A DNA stretch of 61,952 nt from an uncultured Alphaproteobacteria bacterium. Its GTDB lineage: Bacteria > Pseudomonadota > Alphaproteobacteria > HIMB59 > GCA-002718135. The stretch lies in the NCBI GenBank assembly GCA_902615745.1, contig CACMQB010000009.1:1-61952 (forward strand), read 5' to 3'. The position numbers and the translations under genes were made by a program. Below, piece after piece: positions 45,865 to 56,001 of this stretch. The notes under the pieces were generated by a model. That model ran no database searches. It saw nothing but the letters and a program-made list of their open reading frames with translations, and was not told the origin of the DNA. Numbering within the stretch: the stretch's first letter is position 1; each line of letters opens with the position of its first letter.

Positions 45865-46391
45865 TATTTTTCATTTAATCTTGGCATGATTTCAACAAAA
45901 TTACAGGGCTTATGTCTAATGTCTAACTGATATTGTAAAATTTCATCCCAACCATCTTTACACGCACCTGTTGATCCTGGTAAACAAAAAACATACGTAC
46001 TATTTATTAAGGCTGCAACGGCTCGTGATTGTATTGCTGATGTACCAATTTTTTCAAAACTAACTTGGCGAAATAATTCACCAAATCCATCAATATGTTT
46101 ACTAGCAATAGCATTTACAGCTTCTGGTGTTGTATCTCTTCCTGTTAGACCAGTTCCACCAGTTGTAATAATGCAATCAATCTCTTTTTCTTTTGACATT
46201 ATATCTAAGGTATCTTTTATTTGAGAAACATCATCTGGTATAATTGTCCGTTTAATCATTGTATGACCAGCATCATTAATTCGCTTTTCTAATGTATCAC
46301 CAGATGTATCGTTTTCTTTAGTTCTTGAATCTGAAATTGTAACAACAGCAATATTTATGGGAACAAAATCTAGAGAAGTATCAATTGGCAT
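45864..46391 (-). CDS. moaB: Molybdenum cofactor biosynthesis protein MoaB
   Basis: A 175-residue MoaB/MogA-like protein that adenylates molybdopterin. IAVVTISDSRTKENDTSG, IITTGGTGLTGRDTTPEAV and FCLPGSTGACKDGWDEIL are the conserved loops. It lies 6 bases downstream of the lytic transglycosylase gene and overlaps rnhB by one base. No other molybdenum genes are in the window, so it may be a remnant of or link to a pathway elsewhere. Confidence 0.92.
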   Translation of the reverse strand: MPIDTSLDFVPINIAVVTISDSRTKENDTSGDTLEKRINDAGHTMIKRTIIPDDVSQIKDTLDIMSKEKEIDCIITTGGTGLTGRDTTPEAVNAIASKHIDGFGELFRQVSFEKIGTSAIQSRAVAALINSTYVFCLPGSTGACKDGWDEILQYQLDIRHKPCNFVEIMPRLNEK

Positions 46392-46397
46392 AACCTA

Positions 46398-48143
46398 TTA
46401 ATAAAGTGGATCATTTCCATTTGCTAGCATTTTTAGGGAACGCATTTCTTTATTGTTTTTATTTTGGTAAATCCAATATTTTGTTAAGATCTTTTCTATG
46501 AACCACCTTGTTTCTCTTGATGGAATACTTTCCATAAAAAAGAGTGAGTCATCCATATAATTTGTTTGATTTTTCCATTTTTGTAAATTTCCAGGACCAC
46601 CATTATAAGCTGCTGCGAGAAATATAAGATTTCTTGAAACCTGCTCTAGATCAAGAAGATACGTTAAATATTCTTGTCCAACCTCTAAATTTATCTCTGG
46701 ATTTTTAAGAATATTACTATTGCTTTGTTTAACGTCTTTACTTGTCGTAATAAATTTTGCTGTTGAAGGTAACACTTGCATTAACCCTACGGCACCATCT
46801 TTACTTTTTGCCTTTATGTTGAACATAGATTCCTGATGCATGAAAGCGTGAAGTAATTCTTTTTCTAATTTGAAACCATCTCGTGGCTTCCAAACACTGG
46901 TAGGGTAATAAAGATAGGTAGGAACATCCATACCAAAATTTTCTAACTTATTGACAATTTTTAATTGAGTATAGGCAAGGTCAAAATTTTCAGCAATTTG
47001 AATAGACTCCTTTGCTATTTCTCTATTTAAAATAGAATTGATATGAACAATTTCCTTTTCTAATTCATCCGCAAAACCAACCTGTATCAGTGTCTGTATT
47101 CTTTTTCCTGCTGGTATATTTAAAATAGTACTATTGTTTTTATTAAGATCAGTATGCTCTACCCATTCAATTTTTTTATCTACCCCTAAAATTTCTAGTG
47201 CAAGCATACCATAAAAACTATTCGGATTATTTGATGCTCTTTTTAACCAAAAATTAATATCATCATACCGACCTAGTTTTGCATATGATCTAGCTGTCCA
47301 AAAACTACCTGACGTTTGATGCCATGCATCATCTTTTAAACTAATTGAAAAAAGTGAAAAATATTTTGCAGCATCTTCATATTTTTCCATTCTCCAAGAA
47401 CATAGACCAGCCGTCCAAGCTGCATATGGAACATATTTAGCAGAACTAACAAGAGCTTCTGAAGCATATTTGATTGCCAAGTCATTTTTATTTGCTAAGA
47501 AATACCCTTTGGCGATTAATTCCTTTTGTTGATCTATCTCAACTTGATCTAATAATAAATCTACATCTCTTTGATTTAATAATTGTAGTGCCCCAGTTGG
47601 CCAACCTTTGTTTACCCTAGATTTTATACCATTAATTAATTTTCTTTTTTCAGCTCTCTGGTTGTTAGATAGTTTTTTTTGACTTTTATATTTACTTTTC
47701 TTTTTACTAATTACCTGTTCTGATTCTATTCCAATAGGAGCGCCAGGTTTAGTTGGACTTTTATAACCTGCTGGCATTCTTCGAATAGCCAATTTATAAA
47801 TTTGTTTTGCTTGAGGGTGATCATTATATTTTTTAAGCCAATAATATAATTCTAAATACTTGGACCGATAACAGTTAGGATGTAAAAATTTCTGCGCATA
47901 AATATGACCAAGCAAAGACTTATTTTTTATTTTTAAAATAAAATTATTTGCACTTTTCCATTTGCATTTTTCCTGGAATTTATAAGCTTGTTGATAATTA
48001 TATACATCTTCTTCACTTAGAACCTTTGTTGAGAAAATATTATCATATTTGATAACTATATCTTGTTGGTATGCATAGATTTGTTTCGAAAAAAATACGA
48101 AGAATATAAAAAAACAAATAATATAAAATTTTTTATGATTCAT
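46398..48143 (-). CDS. Soluble lytic murein transglycosylase (Slt70-like)
   Basis: A 581-residue periplasmic enzyme cleaving peptidoglycan. It has a signal peptide (FYIICFFIFFVFFSKQIYA), a long helical superhelix of repeats (about 40-420) like the Slt70 doughnut, and a C-terminal SLT domain. The catalytic glutamate lies in MHQESMFNIKAKS, followed by GAVGLMQVLPSTA and AAYNGGPGNLQKW. It overlaps the uracil-DNA glycosylase gene by 11 bases. It takes part in cell-wall turnover. Confidence 0.9.
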   Translation of the reverse strand: MNHKKFYIICFFIFFVFFSKQIYAYQQDIVIKYDNIFSTKVLSEEDVYNYQQAYKFQEKCKWKSANNFILKIKNKSLLGHIYAQKFLHPNCYRSKYLELYYWLKKYNDHPQAKQIYKLAIRRMPAGYKSPTKPGAPIGIESEQVISKKKSKYKSQKKLSNNQRAEKRKLINGIKSRVNKGWPTGALQLLNQRDVDLLLDQVEIDQQKELIAKGYFLANKNDLAIKYASEALVSSAKYVPYAAWTAGLCSWRMEKYEDAAKYFSLFSISLKDDAWHQTSGSFWTARSYAKLGRYDDINFWLKRASNNPNSFYGMLALEILGVDKKIEWVEHTDLNKNNSTILNIPAGKRIQTLIQVGFADELEKEIVHINSILNREIAKESIQIAENFDLAYTQLKIVNKLENFGMDVPTYLYYPTSVWKPRDGFKLEKELLHAFMHQESMFNIKAKSKDGAVGLMQVLPSTAKFITTSKDVKQSNSNILKNPEINLEVGQEYLTYLLDLEQVSRNLIFLAAAYNGGPGNLQKWKNQTNYMDDSLFFMESIPSRETRWFIEKILTKYWIYQNKNNKEMRSLKMLANGNDPLY

Positions 48144-48843
48144 TTTTTAACTTTTCTTGTAACATTTGTAAATCTTCCCAAGAATGTTTTTTATATTGAG
48201 GAGATCGCAGTAAAAAAGCTGGATGATAGGAGGCTATTGTAGGAATACCTTTTTCTAAATTTAGTGATTTGTATTCATGCCATTTGCCTCTGAGTTTTCC
48301 AAGTGCAAGAGGGGTTGATAAAATGGCTTTTGCTGCGACACCACCTAATAGGAAGATAAATTTAGGTTTAATAATATCAATTTGCTTTTGCAAAAACGGT
48401 AAAAATTCTAAAATTTCATCGTCATTAGGCGTTCTATTTTCGGCTGGACGCCAATTAACTACATTAGTAATATAAACGTCTTCTCTTTGTAAATTAATGG
48501 CCAAAAGCATTTTATTTAATAACTGACCAGCTCTTCCTACGAATGGAATTCCTTGTTCATCCTCATCCCTACCTGGTGCTTCACCAATTAACATTACTTT
48601 TGCATTTAAGTTACCATCATAAACTACTAAATTTTTTGCTGTTTTTTGAAGAGGAGATTTATGATTTTTAAGATCTTCAATAACACCATCAATTTTAGAT
48701 TTTTTATCCCCAGTATCATTGTCGAAACTAGGCTGTTCTAATTTTTTCTCATTTTCAAACCAGTTTCTAGGAGAATCCTGAAGAAAATAATTTACCCCAG
48801 AATTAATAATAAATTCTAAATTTTTTTTATTTGATTGATTCAT
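48133..48843 (-). CDS. Family 4/5-like uracil-DNA glycosylase without cysteines
   Basis: A 236-residue uracil-DNA glycosylase. [21 protein letters not shown] is motif [14 protein letters not shown] the following conserved segment, and [11 protein letters not shown] motif B. Family 4 enzymes hold a [4Fe-4S] cluster with four cysteines, but this protein has no cysteine at all: the usual ..C.L..T position reads KSPLQKTA. It therefore cannot bind that cluster. The N-terminal ~60 residues are a poorly conserved linker. It is the first gene of the slt-moaB-rnhB unit and diverges from the TPR gene. Confidence 0.85.
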   Translation of the reverse strand: MNQSNKKNLEFIINSGVNYFLQDSPRNWFENEKKLEQPSFDNDTGDKKSKIDGVIEDLKNHKSPLQKTAKNLVVYDGNLNAKVMLIGEAPGRDEDEQGIPFVGRAGQLLNKMLLAINLQREDVYITNVVNWRPAENRTPNDDEILEFLPFLQKQIDIIKPKFIFLLGGVAAKAILSTPLALGKLRGKWHEYKSLNLEKGIPTIASYHPAFLLRSPQYKKHSWEDLQMLQEKLKNES

Positions 48844-48890
48844 GTAAAATTACAATTATCTATTCATAGTGTAACTATACTATATTTGAA

Positions 48891-50201
48891 ATGGTTAATT
48901 TAATTAAAACACTACAATTTATCTTAATTTTTCTAGTTATTAATTCTGGAACTTTAGCTTTAACTAGCTCATCTTTTTTAATCTCACAATCTGCCTTTAA
49001 TAATTATGATTATAGTTCCACTTTATTTAAATTTAATATGGATAAAGTCACCCTATCTCAAGACAGTCTTTTAGATAAAGCTATTGCTGCAATAATTACA
49101 GAGGATCTAGTTTTAGCTTTAAAAATTGCTGATAAAATCTTAAGTGAAAACAAAAATAACCCAGAAGCCTTAATTATAAAAACCACATCTCTTTACAAAG
49201 ATAAAAAATTTAAAGACATCATCGAACTAAGGGATAATATGGTGCAACCAAGTGAATTATTAGACTTTATTTTTTTTGCTGATAACAGACTTAAAAATAA
49301 TAGTACTATAAGTAATGCTCTAGTTGAATTGGTATCATCCTCATATTCAAATAATGAACAAAGTCGTTTAAATTATAATTTTTTATTATTTTATACCTCA
49401 CTCGCAAAAATACTTGATCCAAAAAACGACAGAGCAATGATTATTAAAGCAGAGTTATTTTCGCAAGTTGGACAAGATAAGGTTGCATCAGATATATATG
49501 CGAAGATAGATAAAGAAAGTATTTATTATTTAGATGCTCAAAATAGCCTTGCTAGACATTACTTATTCAATAATACCTATGAGGAAGCCGAAACTAAAAT
49601 TAAATCATTAGTTGAAAATAATAATAACAATTATTCTCTTAAAAAAACTTTAGGTGATTTTTATCGTTACAATAAAAAGTATGATTTAGCTTTAGATGTT
49701 TATGATGAAATGATCAAAGAAAACCAGGATGATCTCTGGAATATTTTTTATATGAGAGGTATTTGCTATGAACAAAACGATGAATGGGACTTAGCTGAAA
49801 AAGATTTTTTACGATCCTTAGAGATTAAACCCGGAACACCAAATGTTTTAAATTATCTTGCATACGGTTGGGTTGAAAGAAATATTAAATTAGACCGTTC
49901 TTTGAAAATGTTAGAGGAGGCTTACAAAGCTAACCCTGATAGTTTTTATATTATAGATAGTTTAGCTTGGGCTCATTTTAAAAAAAATAATCTTTCAGAA
50001 GCAGCAAGGTTAATGGAAAAGGTAATAGATATTGCCCCTGGTGAAGCAATATCTCTAGACCATCTTGGTGATATTTATTATGCTATGAATAGAAAAAGAG
50101 AAGCAATTCATTTTTGGCAACAAGCTTTAGAGTTGGCTGAGCCAGAAGATGAAATAACTGAAGATGTCCAAAGCAAATTAGATAATATTAATGCCGGATA
50201 A
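48891..50201 (+). CDS. Exported tetratricopeptide-repeat protein
   Basis: A 436-residue protein with a signal peptide (LQFILIFLVINSGTLAL) and about ten TPR-like helical pairs, clearest in the C-terminal half (YDLALDVYDEMIKENQ, DLAEKDFLRSLEIKPG, LSEAARLMEKVIDIAPG, REAIHFWQQALELAEP). TPR proteins are scaffolds, and the periplasmic partner is unknown. Its end overlaps ispE by 11 bases, an arrangement common in Alphaproteobacteria. Confidence 0.88.
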   Translation: MVNLIKTLQFILIFLVINSGTLALTSSSFLISQSAFNNYDYSSTLFKFNMDKVTLSQDSLLDKAIAAIITEDLVLALKIADKILSENKNNPEALIIKTTSLYKDKKFKDIIELRDNMVQPSELLDFIFFADNRLKNNSTISNALVELVSSSYSNNEQSRLNYNFLLFYTSLAKILDPKNDRAMIIKAELFSQVGQDKVASDIYAKIDKESIYYLDAQNSLARHYLFNNTYEEAETKIKSLVENNNNNYSLKKTLGDFYRYNKKYDLALDVYDEMIKENQDDLWNIFYMRGICYEQNDEWDLAEKDFLRSLEIKPGTPNVLNYLAYGWVERNIKLDRSLKMLEEAYKANPDSFYIIDSLAWAHFKKNNLSEAARLMEKVIDIAPGEAISLDHLGDIYYAMNRKREAIHFWQQALELAEPEDEITEDVQSKLDNINAG

Positions 50202-51027
50202 AATAATTGAAAAATCACCTGCCAAAATTAATTTATTTTTAAAAATTATAAACAGAAGAGATGATGGTTTTCATAATATTCGTACTGGAATAACATTCAT
50301 TGATCTTTTTGATGAAATAACTGTTCAACCTCACAGCAAATTTCAAGTAATCTATACAGGTAATTTCGCTCCAAAAAATAATCTATTTGAGGATTGCATC
50401 ATTGATAAATTATTTACCTATATAAATGAAGATAAACCCAAACTTCTTTTTACTATATCAAAAAATTTTCCTTATGAAGCAGGTTTAGGTTCAGCATCCT
50501 CTAATGTTGCAAGTGTTATAAAAATTTTAGAAAATCTTGAGATAATAAAAAAGAAAAATATATTTGATTATGTTGATCTTGGTTCAGATATCCCTATTTT
50601 CTTGAATCAAAAAGATGCTCTAGTCAGGGGTAGGGGAGATTTAATTGCTAATGTTCATTTTCCAAAATATTATTTCTTACTAATTAGACCGTCTTTCAAA
50701 TGTTCTACAAAAAAAATGTATGATTCATTTCAACCATCAGATTTTGATTATAATGCTGAATTTGATTTAGAAGAAATAAATGATCGAGATTCTGGAAATG
50801 ATTTTGAAAAAATTCTTAAAAAAAATGAACCTGAATTTTTATCAATCATAAATTTCTTGGATGATTTTGATGATGTTATATTTTCAAGACTAACTGGGAG
50901 TGGTTCTTGTATTTACAGTGTATTTGAAAAAAAAGAGCATGCTATAAATGCACAAAAAAAATTTCAACAAAGTTTTTCAAATCTATGGACACATTTAAGT
51001 GAAAACAATTTGGTTAATCTATTTTAA
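50191..51027 (+). CDS. ispE: 4-diphosphocytidyl-2-C-methyl-D-erythritol kinase
   Basis: A 278-residue GHMP kinase of the MEP pathway. SPAKINLFLKI has the catalytic lysine, FPYEAGLGSASSNVASV is the ATP loop, and DLGSDIPIFL contains the catalytic aspartate. The loop reads GLGSASSN instead of the usual GLGGGSSD, a mild variation. The product feeds the same pathway as IspH at 18.5 kb. It converges on the DNA ligase gene with a 14-base overlap. Confidence 0.92.
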   Translation: MPDKIIEKSPAKINLFLKIINRRDDGFHNIRTGITFIDLFDEITVQPHSKFQVIYTGNFAPKNNLFEDCIIDKLFTYINEDKPKLLFTISKNFPYEAGLGSASSNVASVIKILENLEIIKKKNIFDYVDLGSDIPIFLNQKDALVRGRGDLIANVHFPKYYFLLIRPSFKCSTKKMYDSFQPSDFDYNAEFDLEEINDRDSGNDFEKILKKNEPEFLSIINFLDDFDDVIFSRLTGSGSCIYSVFEKKEHAINAQKKFQQSFSNLWTHLSENNLVNLF

Positions 51028-52582
51028 ATTCTTTCTTAAATTCTTTAATTGAAATCACTTCATTTATTGGCTTGTCCCACCTAATTCTATGAATTCGAGG
51101 AAAACGCATAGCGACACCTGATTTATGTCTATTGCTGGGGAATACATCGTCAAAGGCTACTTCTAAAATAATTTCTTTTTTTACTTCTCTTACAGGACCA
51201 AATTTATTGGTAGTATTATTTCTAATAAATTTATCTAAAACTAATAGCTCTTTATCTGTGTAACCGGAATATGCTTTTCCTATAGGAACTAATTCATTTT
51301 CTTTCCAAACACCAAACGTAAAATCTGAATAATATGATGATCTTTTGCCATGTCCTCGTTGAGCATACATTAAAATAGCATCAACTAGTTTTGGATTTTT
51401 TTTCCATTTGTACCAATACCCTTTTTTTCTTCCTGGTAAATATTCACTATTTTTAAGTTTAATCATTACACCTTCATTTAAATCATCATAAAAATTATTT
51501 TTATATTTAGTTAATGCTTCCCATGTTGAAAAATTAATGATGGTAGATAAATCAATTTGATTAGTTGTATTTTCTTTTTGAAATTTTTCTAAATATTTTC
51601 TTCTTTTAACGAGAGATAATTTTCTTAAATCTTTTCCTTTATAAAAAAGGATATCATAAGCTCGTATAAAAACAGGAAACTTTTTTTGAAGATCTTTTGA
51701 CGCTTTTTTTCTATTTAATCTTTGTTGTAGATCATTAAAACCGGAGGGCTTAAAATTTCCACCCACAAGTAATTCCCCGTCAATAACCGCATCACCTTTA
51801 GTAGTTTCAATTATTTCTGGGAATGCAGATGATATATTATCACCTGTTCTTGAGTATAGTGAAACACTGTTTGATGAAACCATAAGCTGAACTCTGATCC
51901 CATCCCATTTATATTCTGCATGAAATTCATTCGCGTCTAATCTTTTAAAATCTTTTTCCTCATCAATAGGATTAGCAAGCATCATAGGATGAAATAATTT
52001 TTTAAAATCTATTTTTGGTTTTGATGTTTCATTTTTTAACCATTGAAATAAATTTTCATATGGAAATTCTAAACCATGCCAAATTTCCTCAATCTCATTT
52101 ACAGATTTATTATACAGATCAGCTAAGGCCGTTTTGACTAATCTTTCTGAGACTCCAATGCGTAATCCACCCGTACAAATTTTAATTAAAGTCCACCTTT
52201 CGTTATTAGATAGTTCGCTCAAAACTTTACTAAACTCTGTATTAATTTCAGACTTTTTAATTTTTTTTATACTTTCTATTAAGGTAGATAAATTTTGTGA
52301 TTTACCCTCTTTATTTGTTGGCCAAATTAATGATATTGTTTCTGCTAAATCCCCAACATAGTCATATGAGTAATCAAATAAATGTTGATCTACTTGTTCA
52401 TAGACAAGTTCTCTGAGTTTAGATGCTTTAATAAATTGAAATGAAAGTTGGTCAGATAAAATTGCAAGCGCATATGCACGGTTGCTATCAAGTATTTTAA
52501 AATAATCTTGAAGTAATTTAATTTTAGTATTTCGACTTGGTGTTAAAATCAAATTGTGAAGTAAGGAAGAAAATTTTTTCAT
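51014..52582 (-). CDS. ATP-dependent DNA ligase, repair-cluster type
   Basis: A 522-residue ATP-dependent ligase. K225 in AEYKWDGIR is the adenylated lysine, DGELLVGG follows, and the OB-fold ends in RFPRIHRIRWDK. The N-terminal ~200 residues form a DNA-binding domain. This is the ligase-associated DNA-damage-response type, linked here to the Mbl exonuclease (4-base overlap), Lhr helicase and PdeM. It is separate from the essential NAD-dependent LigA and acts in repair. Confidence 0.92.
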   Translation of the reverse strand: MKKFSSLLHNLILTPSRNTKIKLLQDYFKILDSNRAYALAILSDQLSFQFIKASKLRELVYEQVDQHLFDYSYDYVGDLAETISLIWPTNKEGKSQNLSTLIESIKKIKKSEINTEFSKVLSELSNNERWTLIKICTGGLRIGVSERLVKTALADLYNKSVNEIEEIWHGLEFPYENLFQWLKNETSKPKIDFKKLFHPMMLANPIDEEKDFKRLDANEFHAEYKWDGIRVQLMVSSNSVSLYSRTGDNISSAFPEIIETTKGDAVIDGELLVGGNFKPSGFNDLQQRLNRKKASKDLQKKFPVFIRAYDILFYKGKDLRKLSLVKRRKYLEKFQKENTTNQIDLSTIINFSTWEALTKYKNNFYDDLNEGVMIKLKNSEYLPGRKKGYWYKWKKNPKLVDAILMYAQRGHGKRSSYYSDFTFGVWKENELVPIGKAYSGYTDKELLVLDKFIRNNTTNKFGPVREVKKEIILEVAFDDVFPSNRHKSGVAMRFPRIHRIRWDKPINEVISIKEFKKEFKID

Positions 52583-53568
52583 TCTATTTCTTCATCACTT
52601 CTTCCTTGGATAGAAAGGGGCTTTGAAACAAGATTTTGTTTTTTACAATAATAAACTAATGCATCTTCCTGACCATGCGTAATGAGAATATTTTTTGCTT
52701 TTGATTTTTTAATTGTATCTAGTAATTCATTCCAATCGCTATGATCACTAATAACTAAAGGTAATTCAATACCTTGTTGTTTTGCTCTTTGCTTAACTGT
52801 CATCCATCCACTTGCCATGCAAATAATAGGATTAGGAAATCGTCTTGACCAACGATCCTTTAATGTTGAAGGAGGGGCAATAATTATTTTACCCTCATAA
52901 AAACTTTTATCCTTTGAAGAAACTTTTTCAAACTTTCCAATATTAATTTTTTCTTTTGAATAATATTGGCATAACTTTTCTAGAGAGCCATGAATATAAA
53001 TTGTCTCATTATATTTCTGTTGACGTAAAAGATTCATTACTCTTTGTGCTTTGCCAAGTGCATAGGCACCAACAATATGACAATTATTTTTATTTATCTT
53101 TACAGATCGTATGAGTTTTTGAATTTCATCTTTAGGATCTGGATGTTGAAATATGGGTAATCCAAATGTTGCTTCGGTAATTAAAGTATCACATTTAACC
53201 AGTTTGAAATTTTTACATGTTTCATCTTTTCCTACTTTATAATCACCTGTGATGACTAAACGATGATTATTTTTTTCAATTAAAACTTGAGCACTCCCTA
53301 AAATATGTCCTGCAGGGTATAATGTAAAATCAAAGTTTTTAATCGAGTATTTTTGCCCGTATCTAAGAGGAGTAAATTTCTTAGCACATTTATCTCCGTA
53401 GCGAATTTTCATTATGTCTATTGTCTGTCTAGTAGCAATGACATGATCATGTCCAAATCGGGCGTGATCTGCATGACCATGTGTAATAATTGCTGTTTTT
53501 TTTGGCAATATTGGATCTATATGTACATTTATATCTTTGATAAATAGCTGATGGTTAATGAAATCCAT
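52579..53568 (-). CDS. Ligase-associated metallo-beta-lactamase-fold exonuclease
   Basis: A 329-residue beta-CASP-type nuclease of the ligase-associated set. HGHADH at 30-35 (ITHGHADHARFGHD) binds the two metals, ITGDYKVGKD and TEATFGLP follow, and VISDHSDW and ILITHGQEDAL are later metal motifs. It would trim DNA ends for the ligase downstream. Its ATG (53568) and that of lhr (53569) lie back to back in CATATG, so the two transcripts start from overlapping promoters. Confidence 0.9.
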   Translation of the reverse strand: MDFINHQLFIKDINVHIDPILPKKTAIITHGHADHARFGHDHVIATRQTIDIMKIRYGDKCAKKFTPLRYGQKYSIKNFDFTLYPAGHILGSAQVLIEKNNHRLVITGDYKVGKDETCKNFKLVKCDTLITEATFGLPIFQHPDPKDEIQKLIRSVKINKNNCHIVGAYALGKAQRVMNLLRQQKYNETIYIHGSLEKLCQYYSKEKINIGKFEKVSSKDKSFYEGKIIIAPPSTLKDRWSRRFPNPIICMASGWMTVKQRAKQQGIELPLVISDHSDWNELLDTIKKSKAKNILITHGQEDALVYYCKKQNLVSKPLSIQGRSDEEIE

Positions 53569-56001
53569 ATGAATATAAATAAATCGAATCCCTTATTATT
53601 ACACCCCCTAAATAAGTGGATGAAGAAAAAAAAATGGTCCTGGTTTCCTCATCAAATTGAAACGTTTCATCATGTTCGCACTGGGTCTGATATTGTTGTA
53701 TTTGCTCCTACTGGTGCTGGCAAAACATTAACAGGGTTTATTAATCCAATAGATGATTTAATAAAATTAAAAAAATTTAAAGGTCTTCATACTCTCTATA
53801 TTTCTCCATTAAAATCTCTTGCAAACGATATCGTGAGAAATTTAGAGAAACCTATTAAAGAGCTTGATTTAAATATTTCTTTTCAAGTAAGAACAGGAGA
53901 CACAACACCATATAAAAAACAAAAACAAAAACAAAAACCTCCCAATATCCTTATTACAACTCCAGAGTCACTTGCATTATTAAATTCGTATGAGAATGCG
54001 AAAGAATTTTTTCACAATCTAAAATATATAATTATTGATGAGATACACACTTTTTTGGATAATAAGAGAGCTGATCTTCTAAGTTTAAATATTGAAAGAC
54101 TACAAACTTTCTCTCCAAATTTACAACGAATAGGTTTGTCAGCAACTCTCAAGAATAAACAAGATGCCAAAAAATGGCTTTGCCGCAAAAAACCAAAAAT
54201 AGTTTCTTATGAAAATTCAGTTTTACCTAAGATTAAAATTCTAGAATCAAAAGAACGTATTCCTTGGTCTGGTCATATGGCTACGTATTCTATTAATAGA
54301 ATCTATACAGAAATAATAAAATCAAAATTAACTATTATTTTTGTTAATACGAGGGCGCAAGCCGAATATATGTTTAAAAACTTATGGCTAATTAATAAGA
54401 AAAAATTAAAAATTGCTGTTCACCATGGTTCATTAGAAAAAAACTTACGTTTAAAAGTAGAAAATAATCTTAGCAAAGGATTAGTTGACTGTGTTGTTGC
54501 GACCTCTTCTTTAGAACTCGGATTAGATTATGGAGATGTAGAAAAAATTATTCAAGTTGGAGCACCTAAAGGAATTAATAGATTATTACAACGTGTAGGA
54601 AGATCAAATCATAATTTAAATACCCCTTCAAAAGCAATTTTAGTACCCACTAATCGTTTTGAATTTATCGAAGCAAAAGCTGCTATTGAAGAAATAAAAA
54701 AAAATAACTTAGATAAAATAGATTTAAAAGAAGGAAGTTTTGATGTTGTAGCTCAACATATTTTTGCAACAGCTTGTGCGGGGCAATTTGATATCAATGA
54801 TCTCTACAAAGAAATTATCAAAGCATATCCATACAAAAAATTAAAACTTAATGATTTTAAACAATTGATTAATCTCATAGAAGATGGCGGATATGTTTTA
54901 AAAAATTATGATCAATTTAAGAGAATCTTCCAATTGAGAGAAAATAAAAATATTTATAAGCTAGTAAATAGAAGAGAAACTCGAAAATACCGCATGAATG
55001 TTGGAACAATAATTGAAAATCCGATGTTAAAAATAAAACTTGGAACAAAAACATTAGGGAATATAGAAGAAATTTTTATTCAAAATCTTTCTCAAGGTGA
55101 TTCATTTATATTTGCTGGCCAAGTGCTAGAATTTCAATCAATGAAAAATAATTTAGTACAAGTTAAAAGAAGTAAATCTTTAATTTCAAAAATTCCATCA
55201 TACTCTGGAGGCAGAATGCCATTATCAACAAATTTGGCTAACTCAGTTAGGGCTTTATTGGCAAAAAGTAATATTTGGGATTTATATCCAGAGCAAATTA
55301 CTGAATGGTTAAAAAGACAAAAAAATATATCTAAAATTCCTAAAAAAGATGAATATCTAGTGGAACAATTCCCTCGAAAAAAAAATTTTTATACTGTTAT
55401 CTATACTTTTGCAGGATGGCATGCCAATCAAACACTTGGATTTTTATTGCTGAGAGGCTTTAAGGAGTTTAACTATAAACCTCTAGGTTTTGTTGCAAAT
55501 GATTATGCTATAGTTTTATGGTCGTTAAAAGAAGTTAAAGAAATTAAAAAGATTCTAAATTTAGGATTATTAGATAAACATTTGGATAATTATCTTGAAG
55601 AAACATCAATAGTCAAAAGATTGTTCAGAGACAATGCAATTATATCTTGTTTAATAGAAAGAAGATTGCCAGGTATGGAAAAAACTGGGAAGCAAGTTTT
55701 ATTTAGTTCTGATCTAATTTATACAGTATTAAAAAAAAATGAACCAGATCACATTCTTCTAAAATCATCATATGAAGATGCAAAAAAGAATATGATAGAT
55801 TATGATAGACTAAGAGAAATCTTAAAAAAAATCGATAAGAAAATTATTTTAAAGAAACTAACAAGTATATCACCATTGGCTGTTCCAATTATTCTTGAAA
55901 TAAATAGAGAAAATTTATCAAAAAAAGAAACTGATGAATACATTTTAGAGGATTTAGAAAATGAAATATTAAAAGAGGCTAATGTATTATCAATTAATTA
56001 A
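53569..56001 (+). CDS. Ligase-associated Lhr-family DEXH-box helicase
   Basis: An Lhr-core-type superfamily 2 helicase of about 810 residues, without the long C-terminal extension of E. coli Lhr. Motif I is APTGAGKTLTG, motif II DEIH in IIIDEIHTFLDNKR, motif III GLSATL, and motif VI LQRVGRSNHN. The C-terminal Lhr-specific domain (YSGGRMPLSTNLANSVR, about 510-800) is intact. An ATG at 53551 would add six residues and overlap the exonuclease; the ATG at 53569 is equally good and chosen to avoid that. It overlaps pdeM by 20 bases. Confidence 0.9.
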   Translation: MNINKSNPLLLHPLNKWMKKKKWSWFPHQIETFHHVRTGSDIVVFAPTGAGKTLTGFINPIDDLIKLKKFKGLHTLYISPLKSLANDIVRNLEKPIKELDLNISFQVRTGDTTPYKKQKQKQKPPNILITTPESLALLNSYENAKEFFHNLKYIIIDEIHTFLDNKRADLLSLNIERLQTFSPNLQRIGLSATLKNKQDAKKWLCRKKPKIVSYENSVLPKIKILESKERIPWSGHMATYSINRIYTEIIKSKLTIIFVNTRAQAEYMFKNLWLINKKKLKIAVHHGSLEKNLRLKVENNLSKGLVDCVVATSSLELGLDYGDVEKIIQVGAPKGINRLLQRVGRSNHNLNTPSKAILVPTNRFEFIEAKAAIEEIKKNNLDKIDLKEGSFDVVAQHIFATACAGQFDINDLYKEIIKAYPYKKLKLNDFKQLINLIEDGGYVLKNYDQFKRIFQLRENKNIYKLVNRRETRKYRMNVGTIIENPMLKIKLGTKTLGNIEEIFIQNLSQGDSFIFAGQVLEFQSMKNNLVQVKRSKSLISKIPSYSGGRMPLSTNLANSVRALLAKSNIWDLYPEQITEWLKRQKNISKIPKKDEYLVEQFPRKKNFYTVIYTFAGWHANQTLGFLLLRGFKEFNYKPLGFVANDYAIVLWSLKEVKEIKKILNLGLLDKHLDNYLEETSIVKRLFRDNAIISCLIERRLPGMEKTGKQVLFSSDLIYTVLKKNEPDHILLKSSYEDAKKNMIDYDRLREILKKIDKKIILKKLTSISPLAVPIILEINRENLSKKETDEYILEDLENEILKEANVLSIN

